A DNA stretch of 64,000 nt, taken from Chromatiales bacterium. GTDB lineage: Bacteria > Pseudomonadota > Gammaproteobacteria > Chromatiales > Chromatiaceae. Where the stretch lies: NCBI GenBank assembly GCA_028278145.1, contig JANQEV010000108.1, positions 1 to 64,000 on the forward strand. Reading direction: 5' to 3'. The notes beneath the pieces are model-generated. The model did no database searches. It saw nothing but the letters and a program-made list of their open reading frames with translations, and was not told the origin of the DNA. The position numbers and the translations under genes are program-made. This document shows, piece after piece, positions 46,208-54,991 of the stretch. Within the stretch, counting starts at the first letter, position 1. The number at the start of each line of letters is the position of its first letter.

Positions 46208-46651
46208 ATGCTAAAAATTCGCATACAGGATGACATGAAGGCCGCCATGAAGGGCGGCGACAAGCGCAAGCTTGGGGTCATCCGTCTGCTGCTGGCAGCG
46301 ATAAAACAGCGTGAGGTGGATGAGAGGATTGAACTGGACGATGAGCAGGTCCTGGCGGTGCTGGACAAGATGGTCAAGCAGCGCCGTGACTCCATCACCC
46401 AATACGAACAGGCCGGACGGGACGAGCTGGCAGAGCAGGAGAAGTTCGAGATTGAGATCCTGCAGGAGTATCTGCCCGAGGCCCTGAGCGAGGCCGAGAT
46501 CTCAGATCTGGTGAAACAGGCCATAGCAGATACCGGCGCTGAGTCCATGCGCGATATGGGCAAGGTAATGGGACAACTCAAACCCAAGCTACAGGGACGT
46601 GCGGACATGGGCGCTGTCAGTGCCATGGTAAAACAGCTGCTCGGAAGCTGA
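46208..46651 (+). CDS. yqeY: GatB/YqeY domain protein
   Basis: The 147-residue protein has IQDDMKAAMKGGDKRKLGVIRLLLAAIKQREVD, then ITQYEQAGRDELAEQEKFEIEILQEYLPEALSE and the C-terminal GKVMGQLKPKLQGRADMGAVSAMVKQLL, a typical YqeY. The domain resembles the tRNA-binding tail of GatB; its role is not settled. It is inserted between rpsU and dnaG, as in many non-enteric gammaproteobacteria. Confidence 0.95.
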   Translation: MLKIRIQDDMKAAMKGGDKRKLGVIRLLLAAIKQREVDERIELDDEQVLAVLDKMVKQRRDSITQYEQAGRDELAEQEKFEIEILQEYLPEALSEAEISDLVKQAIADTGAESMRDMGKVMGQLKPKLQGRADMGAVSAMVKQLLGS

Positions 46652-46708
46652 CCCTTCAATATATCCATCCGGGCAGCTATGCATTAGGCTTACAAGTGCC
46701 CCTCTTAA

Positions 46709-46748
46709 TTAAGGACAAAGGCCATTAATTGCTAGGCGCGCCTTGTCC
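46709..46748 (+). repeat. Dispersed intergenic repeat copy 2, between yqeY and dnaG
   Basis: This stretch resembles 32767-32804. Here its ends pair (AGGACAA and TTGTCCT with an adjoining GGC/GCC), so an RNA hairpin could form in the leader of dnaG. Confidence 0.5.
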
Positions 46749-46802
46749 TGAACGCTGGCAGTCCAACTGGACTAGGCAATATTACCTCGATAGGGTATTA
46801 AC

Positions 46803-48545
46803 ATGGCCGGTAAAATCCCAGCACAATTCATAGATGAGCTGTTGGACCGGGTCGATATCGTCGACCTGATAAACGGCCGTATTCAGTTGAAAAAAGCCGG
46901 GCGTGACTACCAGGCCTGCTGCCCCTTTCACGACGAAAAGACCCCTTCATTCACCGTCAGCCGGGAAAAACAGTTTTATCACTGTTTTGGCTGCGGCGCC
47001 CATGGCACTGCCATCGGTTTCCTCATGGAGTATGACAACATGGGTTTCGTTGACGCCATTGAGGAGTTGGCATCTCAGCAGGGTCTGGAGGTACCACGTG
47101 AGGGTGGACAACACTCCTCCGGCCCCGACCTGCGTCCCCTATTCAAGACCCTGGAACAGTCAGCTTCTTTCTATGCTCAGCAACTGCGCAACCATACACA
47201 AGCACATAAGGCGGTGGAATATCTCAAGGCCAGGGGACTAAGCGGTGAAATAGCAGCAGAGTTTGGCATTGGTTATGCCCCACCCGGATGGGACAACCTG
47301 ATCAAACAGCTGGGAACAGATAAAGAAGGCCTGCAGCACCTGCGTGTCACCGGCATGATCTCAGAACCGGAAGGCAAATGTTACGACCGCTTCCGCGATC
47401 GCATCATGTTCCCCATCCGCGACCGGCGCGGGAGAACGATTGCATTTGGTGGGCGCATCCTGGGAGATGACAAGCCCAAGTACCTAAATTCACCGGAAAC
47501 CCCGGTTTTTCACAAGGGACGTGAACTATACGGCCTGTTCGAGGCGCACCAGGCACTACGTAAGATCCAGCAGTTACTGGTGGTTGAAGGCTATATGGAT
47601 GTAGTGGCCCTGGCCCAGTTTGGGATCCGCTTTGCCGTAGCCACCCTGGGTACCGCCACCACCGGCGAACATATGCAACAGCTGTTCAAGGTAACCCACA
47701 AGGTAATCTTCTGCTTCGATGGTGACCGGGCCGGTGCAGAAGCAGGCTGGAAGGCCCTGAAGACGGCACTGCCGCACATGCGCGATGGCCGTGAAGCCAA
47801 GTTCCTGTTCCTGCCAGATGGTGAGGACCCCGACACCCTGATCCGCAAAGAGGGAACAGAAGCCTTCAGCAGGCGCATCGAAAACGCCACTCCCCTGTCC
47901 AGTTTCATGTTTGATCACCTATCAAAGGAGGTGGATATATCAGAACCTGGTGGCCGTGCACGTTTAGCTGAACTGGCCAAGCCACTGATGTCCAGCCTGC
48001 CCAAGGGGATATTTCGTGACATACTGCAGCAACAACTGAACGAAATGGTAGGGCTGGACACCATGCATATCATGACCGATGCCCATCAGGCACCAGCTCC
48101 AAAACGGCCGGTCACACCTCCCAAGCGGGAGAAACCCATACCCCTGGTAAGACGGGCAATCACACTACTGGTGCAGCATCCACAACTTGCCCTGATCCAG
48201 AATCTACCGGAAAAATGGCGTGAACTGGATTCCACCGGGACAAATCTATTGGGTAAATTACTTGAATTAGTACAAAACCATCCTAATCTTAAGTCAGCCC
48301 AACTGGTCGAACGCTGGCATGGAACCGAGGAATACAGACACCTCAGCAAGCTGTCTGCAACCGAGCTGTTTATACCTGAGCAGGGACTGGAAGGGGAATT
48401 TAGAGATACGCTGATGGCGATCGAGCAGCAGATTCGCACAGATGAGCTTAACAAACTGGTGGAGAAGGCCAAGAACGAAAAGTTAGAGGATCAGGAAAAA
48501 AACCGACTGAATCAGCTTCTAATGGAAAACAGTGGCCAAAAATAA
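46803..48545 (+). CDS. dnaG: DNA primase
   Basis: The 580-residue protein has the N-terminal CHC2 zinc finger (CCPFHDEKTPSFTVSREKQFYHCFGCGAHG), the RNA-polymerase-like catalytic core and the TOPRIM segment LLVVEGYMDVVALAQFG with the acidic ICFDGDRAGAEAGWKAL. The C-terminal DnaB-binding domain occupies about 450-580 and is helical. It makes the RNA primers of replication. In common with other genomes it sits directly before rpoD. Confidence 0.97.
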   Translation: MAGKIPAQFIDELLDRVDIVDLINGRIQLKKAGRDYQACCPFHDEKTPSFTVSREKQFYHCFGCGAHGTAIGFLMEYDNMGFVDAIEELASQQGLEVPREGGQHSSGPDLRPLFKTLEQSASFYAQQLRNHTQAHKAVEYLKARGLSGEIAAEFGIGYAPPGWDNLIKQLGTDKEGLQHLRVTGMISEPEGKCYDRFRDRIMFPIRDRRGRTIAFGGRILGDDKPKYLNSPETPVFHKGRELYGLFEAHQALRKIQQLLVVEGYMDVVALAQFGIRFAVATLGTATTGEHMQQLFKVTHKVIFCFDGDRAGAEAGWKALKTALPHMRDGREAKFLFLPDGEDPDTLIRKEGTEAFSRRIENATPLSSFMFDHLSKEVDISEPGGRARLAELAKPLMSSLPKGIFRDILQQQLNEMVGLDTMHIMTDAHQAPAPKRPVTPPKREKPIPLVRRAITLLVQHPQLALIQNLPEKWRELDSTGTNLLGKLLELVQNHPNLKSAQLVERWHGTEEYRHLSKLSATELFIPEQGLEGEFRDTLMAIEQQIRTDELNKLVEKAKNEKLEDQEKNRLNQLLMENSGQK

Positions 48546-48596
48546 CTATCACATATGCAAATTCTTTGTATTTATCTAGAAAAACCCATACTCCAT

Positions 48597-48605
48597 TGCT
48601 ATACT
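48597..48605 (+). promoter_or_regulatory. rpoD: Extended -10 promoter for rpoD
   Basis: TGCTATACT (TGn followed by TATACT, five of six matches to TATAAT) lies 51 bases before the rpoD ATG, in the dnaG-rpoD gap. No matching -35 element is seen, as expected of an extended -10 promoter. An internal rpoD promoter at this place is known in E. coli, although that one is inside dnaG. Confidence 0.45.
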
Positions 48606-48655
48606 TACCGGCTTGTGTCCGCAAAACCCAGGTTACTACGAAGTCAAGGTAGGAA

Positions 48656-50491
48656 ATGAATCAACAACAACAGCAATCCCAACTTAAGCAGTTGATCGCA
48701 AAGGGAAAGGAGCAGGGGTTCCTGACCTACGCCGAAGTCAATGATCATCTCCCAGATAGCATTGTTGAGCCGGAACAGATCGAAGATATCATCCGCATGA
48801 TCAATGACATGGGCATCTCCGTGCATGAGACAGCGCCGGATGCAGATGACAGCGCAATCTCAGATAGCGCCAACTCAACAGATGAAGATGCTGCTGAAGC
48901 TGCGGCTGCTGCCCTGGCAAACGTAGACAGTGAGTTTGGACGCACTACCGACCCAGTGCGCATGTATATGCGCGAGATGGGCACAGTAGAACTGCTAACC
49001 CGCGAAGGCGAGCTGAAGATCGCCAAGCGCATCGAAGAGGGACTGAACCACGTACTGGCTGCCATCAGCACCTATCCTGATACCATTGTCAAACTGCTGG
49101 AGATGTTTGATCAGGTCAAGGGCGAAGAGAAGCGCTTAACTGACATTATCAGCGGCTTCGTAGACCCCAACGAGCCAGACGAGATCAGCAAGCCCATAGC
49201 GCCCTCGGATATCGGCGACGAAGTTTCAGCTGAAGCAGTGGAAGACGAGGAAGCTGAGGAAGAAGAGGAAGATACCGGACCTGATCCAGAAGAGGCCGAG
49301 AAAAAGCGTGCCGAGCTGAACAAGCGCTTCAAGGCCCTGCTTACCAGTATAGAGAAAAACGGTAAGGATCACGCCAAGACCATCAAGGCCAGTGAAAAAG
49401 TTACCGAGACCTTCCTGGAATTCAAACTCCTTCCTGCCGTATTCAACATGCTGGTGGATAACCTGCGCAACACCATTGCGCTCATCCGCAGCCAGGAACG
49501 GGCAGTGATGGATCTGTGTGTACAGCGCGCCCGCATGCCACGCAAGACATTCATCACCAGTTTCCCGGAAAGCGAGACAGACCTGAACTGGGTCCAGACC
49601 CAGATAGACGATGGCAAGGCCTACTCGGAAGCACTGGTAGAGGTTACAGAAGAGGTACTGCGGGCCCAGAAAAAACTGCTGGAACTGGAGAAACGCAGCG
49701 GCCTCTCCATCCTCGACATCAAAGAGATCAATCGCAAGATGTCCATTGGTGAAGCCAAGGCCAGGCGCGCCAAGAAAGAGATGGTGGAAGCCAATCTACG
49801 CCTGGTCATCTCTATTGCAAAAAAATACACCAACCGCGGCCTGCAATTCCTGGACCTGATTCAGGAAGGCAATATTGGCCTGATGAAGGCGGTGGACAAG
49901 TTTGAATACCGGCGCGGTTACAAGTTCTCTACCTATGCCACCTGGTGGATACGTCAGGCTATTACTCGTTCCATTGCTGACCAGGCCCGCACCATTCGTA
50001 TACCGGTGCATATGATTGAGACCATCAACAAGCTCAACCGTATCTCACGCCAGATGGTGCAGGAGATGGGCCGTGAAGCCACCCCGGAAGAGTTGGCTGA
50101 ACGCATGGAGATGCCAGAAGACAAGGTGCGCAAGGTATTGAAGATCGCCAAAGAACCGATCTCCATGGAGACCCCCATTGGCGATGATGAAGATTCACAC
50201 CTGGGAGACTTCATTGAAGACTCCGGCGTGGTATCCCCTTCCGACTCTGCCACAGGCGAAGGCCTGCGTGAGTCTACCAAGGTAATGCTGGAAGGGCTGA
50301 CTTCAAGGGAAGCCAAGGTACTGCGTATGCGTTTCGGCATCGACATGAACACCGATCACACCTTGGAAGAGGTTGGCAAACAGTTCGATGTAACCCGTGA
50401 GCGTATCCGTCAGATTGAGGCCAAGGCACTGCGAAAACTGCGCCATCCATCGCGTTCTGAGAAGCTGTACAGCTTTATTGATAACGATTAA
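48656..50491 (+). CDS. rpoD: RNA polymerase sigma factor RpoD (sigma-70)
   Basis: The 611-residue protein has region 1.1 ([27 protein letters not shown]) and region 1.2 ([22 protein letters not shown]). A non-conserved acidic insert follows at about 180-230, then region 2 ([44 protein letters not shown]), region 3 and region 4 with the helix-turn-helix ([33 protein letters not shown]). It is the housekeeping sigma factor. The start has a strong GGTAGGAA site. Confidence 0.98.
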   Translation: MNQQQQQSQLKQLIAKGKEQGFLTYAEVNDHLPDSIVEPEQIEDIIRMINDMGISVHETAPDADDSAISDSANSTDEDAAEAAAAALANVDSEFGRTTDPVRMYMREMGTVELLTREGELKIAKRIEEGLNHVLAAISTYPDTIVKLLEMFDQVKGEEKRLTDIISGFVDPNEPDEISKPIAPSDIGDEVSAEAVEDEEAEEEEEDTGPDPEEAEKKRAELNKRFKALLTSIEKNGKDHAKTIKASEKVTETFLEFKLLPAVFNMLVDNLRNTIALIRSQERAVMDLCVQRARMPRKTFITSFPESETDLNWVQTQIDDGKAYSEALVEVTEEVLRAQKKLLELEKRSGLSILDIKEINRKMSIGEAKARRAKKEMVEANLRLVISIAKKYTNRGLQFLDLIQEGNIGLMKAVDKFEYRRGYKFSTYATWWIRQAITRSIADQARTIRIPVHMIETINKLNRISRQMVQEMGREATPEELAERMEMPEDKVRKVLKIAKEPISMETPIGDDEDSHLGDFIEDSGVVSPSDSATGEGLRESTKVMLEGLTSREAKVLRMRFGIDMNTDHTLEEVGKQFDVTRERIRQIEAKALRKLRHPSRSEKLYSFIDND

Positions 50492-50579
50492 TCTGGAGCT
50501 TGCATCATTCCAGGGATGGTTTGATAATACACGCCGCTACACAATACCTTTTTGGTACTGCCCGCAGCAATTCATTGCC

Positions 50580-50656
<77 letters not shown>

Positions 50657-50672
50657 ATATAATACATTTGTT

Positions 50673-50699
50673 AGCTCGGCTTTTTCGCTGGGCTTTTTT
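50673..50699 (+). terminator. Rho-independent terminator after the tRNA-Ile gene
   Basis: An 8-bp stem with two G-T pairs (50673-50680 with 50687-50694), a 6-base TTTTTC loop and a following T run (50695-50699). It lies 17 bases after the tRNA 3' end. Confidence 0.7.
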
Positions 50700-50793
50700 A
50701 TATATCCTTTATGTAGGGGATAGTTTAGGGTTTTCTGGTCGATGTAACCCCACTTAACGCACCCACTTCTTCCCTCTATAACGTTGCAGTTTA

Positions 50794-51504
50794 TCAGGCA
50801 GCTTTCATGCGCTTGGAGAAGCCAATTAATCCTAGGAGACCAGAAACGAAGAGCCAAACTGTGGCTGGGATTGGGATAGCTGAAACCGAAACAGATGCAA
50901 GTTTAAAAGCATCAGTTGCACCCTCCCATAAAGGATTACCATCACCCACATAATCAGCATCAAAGGCGCTGATTAACCAGTACTGGGAAGCAAAAGCAGT
51001 GGGGGAATTAATTAGTTGAGCGCTATTTCCTGAAACATTTTGATAGTCATGTCCCCATAAACTAGAAATAAGTAAATCTGAGATGGTAGAACCACCAATA
51101 CTATCGTTTTGTAAGGACACCACAGACATATCGGCATCATTACCCCGCCAGGCAATACCCACAGAATCAAGGGTGACCGCCTGCCCAAAGTCAAAAAGAA
51201 TGGCCTTAACATACGCACCCTCATTGTTTAGGCCATGACCTGTACCATCGGTATATAGGCCCCATGTATCTGAATAAACTAAATTAGCATTGAAAAAGCC
51301 ACCAGATGCTGACGTATCTATTGTGAAACCAGTTGCCTTAATATAGTTTCCAGCTGCATCTGAATTCCCGCTAGCCAGTTGGGACACATTGACATTTTGA
51401 CTTGGGGTAGGATGAAATGTCCAAGTGACAGAAGCTGCGTTTGACAACCCCGAGAATGACAGCAACATCAAAGCTGCCAAAAGCTTATAAAAGGTTGTGT
51501 TCAT
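50794..51504 (-). CDS. Exported protein with C-terminal PEP-CTERM/VPLPA-CTERM-like sorting signal
   Basis: From the ATG at 51504 the product is 236 residues with a signal peptide (MNTTFYKLLAALMLLSFSGLSNA). The mature part is rich in Asn, Ser and Gly with beta-strand pattern. The end AIPIPATVWLFVSGLLGLIGFSKRMKAA has the features of exosortase-sorted proteins: a Pro-Ala motif, a transmembrane helix and a basic tail. Exosortase cuts such tails and delivers the protein to the surface or to exopolysaccharide. No exosortase gene is in this window. Function of the mature protein unknown. The long frame from 51558 gives no signal peptide at the N-terminus. Confidence 0.8.
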   Translation of the reverse strand: MNTTFYKLLAALMLLSFSGLSNAASVTWTFHPTPSQNVNVSQLASGNSDAAGNYIKATGFTIDTSASGGFFNANLVYSDTWGLYTDGTGHGLNNEGAYVKAILFDFGQAVTLDSVGIAWRGNDADMSVVSLQNDSIGGSTISDLLISSLWGHDYQNVSGNSAQLINSPTAFASQYWLISAFDADYVGDGNPLWEGATDAFKLASVSVSAIPIPATVWLFVSGLLGLIGFSKRMKAA

Positions 51505-51957
51505 GAGAAATAGTCCATATAACAGCTCGTGAAGAAGAACACTCGCGCTTTCTTCCATGGAGATCCGCGACTTTCCGAACCTACATCACCAGTAGAAGCG
51601 GAGTATACAAACTATAGGCACATATCTTTAACAGATTGCCACCGATAGTAGTTTGTAATGTATTTCTTTATATACATGAAGGAAAGACAAGGCACATCAC
51701 CTAAATGGGTAATGTGAAGAGAAATTGGAAGAGAATTGCCGCAAGCGGCAATCCTACGCGCATAAAAGATGGAGTTAAATTTCTATATTGAGCGCTCACA
51801 TTTATCAGGAAAATTCTCGCTATTACCGGGTACTTCTTGATATGTAAGAAAAATACCCCTGCCTATTATTCTAGACAAAAGCAAGTGGCACTCATATTGC
51901 ACTGAACATCAGTACTTCCTAGCGGCAACAACCTGCCAAGCGCAGAAGGTGGATGGG
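51505..51957. other. Intergenic region upstream of the accessory genes
   Basis: This 453-base AT-rich stretch between divergent genes contains a short hairpin (ATTGCCGC at 51735-51742 and GCGGCAAT at 51745-51752). No gene was recognised. Confidence 0.5.
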
Positions 51958-53157
51958 ATGATGTATCAAGTTCGAATCTACAACACTTCAAAACTACTCT
52001 GTTATGCCCTTTTTTTGACGTTGGTTATGTTTGCTTTGCCCGCATGCACCAAGAGTATGAGCCCTAAACTCGACAAGTATGCAGTACCTTATAAAGCTGA
52101 AAAAACCAAAGCGGCTGCCAAGGTAGAAAGAAGTAAACCCCCATCCAAGACTGCCAAGCCTGAAAGACTAATCAAGATAGCAAAGACTAAACTGCCTTCC
52201 AGATCCGCTAAGGTTGCAACTCCTTGTGATATGGCAGATCCCGGGTACGGCATCTATAAACCTTGGGTTAAAAATCTGAAGATGGGTCGGATGCTCATGC
52301 CGAAAAAGAAGACGCTGACTGCAGACGGCGGTTTCGATCTTATTATTCATTTTCACGGCGGCAATGCGGTTCGAAAGACAATCGTTGATATTGCTCGCGG
52401 TGTATATATTGCCGCTATTGACCTGGGCGCAGGATCAGCCGCCTATGCGAGACCTTTTTCCAAGCCCGAGAAATTTTTGACTCTTCTCAAAGATATTGAG
52501 AAAGCAGTTGCCAAGAACACCAACAATAAGCAAGCACACATTCGAAAACTAGGCCTTACAGGCTGGAGCGCAGGCTATGGAGCAATTCGAGCCATCTTGC
52601 GGCAAAAAACCAGTAACAGGGTTGATGCCGTGGTACTTATTGACGGCCTCCATTCCAATTACAGCAATGCCAGTCGTACCAAGCTGCGCTCCTATCAACT
52701 CAAGCCCTTTGTTAAATTTGCCAAGCATGCTGCACAGGGGCAAAAATTCATGTTTGTAAGTCACTCCAGTATTGTACCGCCGGGGTATGCCTCTACAACG
52801 GAAACAGCCCATTATCTTGCAGAAAAACTTGGGGTACCGGTGCAACAGTCATCAGCCAAGGACAGCCCTCTACTGTCACGCTATGAACAGGCACAGAGCG
52901 GCGGTTTCCTGATGCGCGGCTATCTGGGTAAAGGCAAAGTAGACCACTGCGCACAGATTGCCCTTATGGCAGGGGCAGTGGGGACGCTGGAGGAGTGGTG
53001 GCAGACACCGCAAGCAGAAAACATGCGCTATGTCAGCACCAGGACCAAGCCAGTTGCCGGGCAGACATCAAATCTATCTGTAGTACGGGTTGATCCACTT
53101 AAACAGCAGCATAAACAGCTAAGCAATGCTGTAATTGCTAGAAACGATTCTAGCTAA
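51958..53157 (+). CDS. Lysine-rich lipoprotein with alpha/beta-hydrolase-like domain
   Basis: The product is 399 residues from the ATG at 51958 (a GTG at 51949 is also open). A signal segment (LLCYALFLTLVMFALPACTK) ends in a lipobox-like ALPAC. A Lys/Ala/Pro/Ser-rich linker of about 50 residues follows. The hydrolase domain carries FDLIIHFHGGNAV (oxyanion-hole region), the GxSxG nucleophile Ser204 in TGWSAGYGA, and VVLIDGLHSNY. Candidate acid and histidine are not placed with certainty. It probably acts at the cell surface or in the periplasm as an esterase, amidase or peptidase. No named family recognised. Confidence 0.72.
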   Translation: MMYQVRIYNTSKLLCYALFLTLVMFALPACTKSMSPKLDKYAVPYKAEKTKAAAKVERSKPPSKTAKPERLIKIAKTKLPSRSAKVATPCDMADPGYGIYKPWVKNLKMGRMLMPKKKTLTADGGFDLIIHFHGGNAVRKTIVDIARGVYIAAIDLGAGSAAYARPFSKPEKFLTLLKDIEKAVAKNTNNKQAHIRKLGLTGWSAGYGAIRAILRQKTSNRVDAVVLIDGLHSNYSNASRTKLRSYQLKPFVKFAKHAAQGQKFMFVSHSSIVPPGYASTTETAHYLAEKLGVPVQQSSAKDSPLLSRYEQAQSGGFLMRGYLGKGKVDHCAQIALMAGAVGTLEEWWQTPQAENMRYVSTRTKPVAGQTSNLSVVRVDPLKQQHKQLSNAVIARNDSS

Positions 53158-53490
53158 GCCCCCAGGTATAAACACAGAATCGGCCCGGTTTACTGAGAAA
53201 CCGAGGGGGTCTGCACTCCCCTGAGCTTGATATTCTTCGTGAACAACCACACACTTCAGGCAACTAAACAAGACCTAGCTCATTCCTATCAGTAGGATTA
53301 AAAAATTTCATTCCCCCACCACTATTTGCCGTTTACTCTGACCCACATATGATTTAGGTTATATTGCTCTCAGGTAAGTCGCATTGTTAGCGAGATAGAG
53401 CAGGTATATGGTTTAGGAGTGACACGAGGCGCTGTTTGTTAAAAAGTGACCAGCTTTCGTTATACCTGAGTAAAATTATTGGCTATTAAG
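53158..53490. other. Intergenic region before the sensor-kinase-like gene
   Basis: This 333-base stretch has no recognised gene. It presumably contains the promoter of the kinase-like gene. A weak 6-bp stem (CGGTTT/AAACCG near 53185-53205) has no T run. Confidence 0.4.
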
Positions 53491-54948
53491 ATGAAGCAAT
53501 TCCTGTTTTCAATTTTAATCTTTTTACACAGTTCAGTATTACATGCTGCTCTTAAAGCAGAGTTTAAACGACCAGATGGAAGCACAAACTGGCAACATGT
53601 AGCCAACTGGTCTGCCGGCATTCTGATCCTGCTGCTGACTGCAGTGGTCATCACCCTTTTCTTCACCTGGCGCAAGGCGCGCAAGGCCAATCGTGAGTTG
53701 CGGGCAATACGTAACGATTTGGAACTGCGCGTGCAGGAACGCACCGCTACACTGGATGAATCCAATAAGTTGCTGAAAGAATCAAACCAGCTGCTAGAGC
53801 ATGAAATATCCCAGCATATGTCTACTGCAGCCCGGCTGCGCTCATCAGAGTTTTATATCAAAGATATACTGAAATCCATGCCCCTGATGCTGGTCGGCCT
53901 GGACATGGAGGGTCGAATTACCCAATGGAACAAGCGGGCGGAGGATGCCACCGGGATCAAGGCCAATGATAGCCTGGGCAAGAATCTATGGGATGTCTAT
54001 CCCACGATTACGGTTACACCTACCCAGATCAGCGAGGCCGCTCAAAAGAATGAAGCGACTACCATTAAACAGTGTCAACTTGGCCAATACTATTACGATA
54101 TAACTATCTACCCGATTCGGGAACAGCATGAGCCCGGTGTAGTCATCCTGATTGATGATGTCACCAAGGAAATACTCGCCGTAAACATGCTGATTCAGAG
54201 CGATAAGATGTCGTCCGTGGGAGAGCTGGCAGCCAACATGGCTCATGATATCAACCCACCGCTCCAGTCGATATTGTTCGACCTCAGAACCCTACAGCAC
54301 CGGCTCACTGATAGCAGCATGAATCTAAAGGAGCTCGACAATACCGGGGCCTCTGAAACACTCAAGAGTTTACTGGAAGGCGCCTACGAGAAAGGGGAGA
54401 ATTTAGCCTCGATTGTCCACAATCTGCAAGACTTTGCCCGTGGCCGCAGTAACAGAAAAGAGGTATCAAATATCGTAGATATATTGGAGCACACCATTGA
54501 ATTGGCTGGCGATGTATTATCAGTTCCCTCACGCCTGCAATTCAAAGACATCAGTATAGAAAGAAACTACCAAGAAGACCTACCCATGATTCCATGTTAT
54601 GTGGGTGAACTGCAGCATGTCTTCCTAAGCCTGTTCCGCCATGCCTACGATGCTCTTGAGCTTGTAAAACGCACTGACCATACACCAACAATCAAGATTC
54701 AGATGCTCGTCAGTTACGACAACCTATGGATAAGAATCCATCACAATGGTCTAGGTCTCAGCAATGAGGAGCAGATGTATCTATTCGAACCCTTCTTCAG
54801 AAATGACTCTCCTGAAGTGAAGTATGACGCCAATAAGCGATTGTCATTTGCCTATTTTATTATTACAGAACAACATCAAGGGCACATAGCAGTAACCTCT
54901 GATCTCAATGTGGGAACTACATTTCATATTCAGATGCCACTCAAATAA
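53491..54948 (+). CDS. PAS-containing histidine-kinase-like sensor with degenerate ATPase domain
   Basis: The product is 485 residues from the ATG at 53491. A signal/anchor (MKQFLFSILIFLHSSVLHA) and a second helix at about 45-65 (WSAGILILLLTAVVITLFF) frame a short periplasmic part. A coiled coil then a PAS domain follow (about 120-235, ILKSMPLMLVGLDMEGRITQWNKRAEDATG). The HisKA-like helix has H252 in MAHDINPPL. The ATPase domain lacks expected residues: the N-box Asn is H384 (FRHAYDA), the G1 Asp is H418 (HHNGLG) and the G2 glycines are RLSF. It may not phosphorylate. No response regulator is adjacent. Confidence 0.75.
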   Translation: MKQFLFSILIFLHSSVLHAALKAEFKRPDGSTNWQHVANWSAGILILLLTAVVITLFFTWRKARKANRELRAIRNDLELRVQERTATLDESNKLLKESNQLLEHEISQHMSTAARLRSSEFYIKDILKSMPLMLVGLDMEGRITQWNKRAEDATGIKANDSLGKNLWDVYPTITVTPTQISEAAQKNEATTIKQCQLGQYYYDITIYPIREQHEPGVVILIDDVTKEILAVNMLIQSDKMSSVGELAANMAHDINPPLQSILFDLRTLQHRLTDSSMNLKELDNTGASETLKSLLEGAYEKGENLASIVHNLQDFARGRSNRKEVSNIVDILEHTIELAGDVLSVPSRLQFKDISIERNYQEDLPMIPCYVGELQHVFLSLFRHAYDALELVKRTDHTPTIKIQMLVSYDNLWIRIHHNGLGLSNEEQMYLFEPFFRNDSPEVKYDANKRLSFAYFIITEQHQGHIAVTSDLNVGTTFHIQMPLK

Positions 54949-54991
54949 AACATGTACAAATTTGCTACCTTCTTAGTTATATGGCAAGAAC

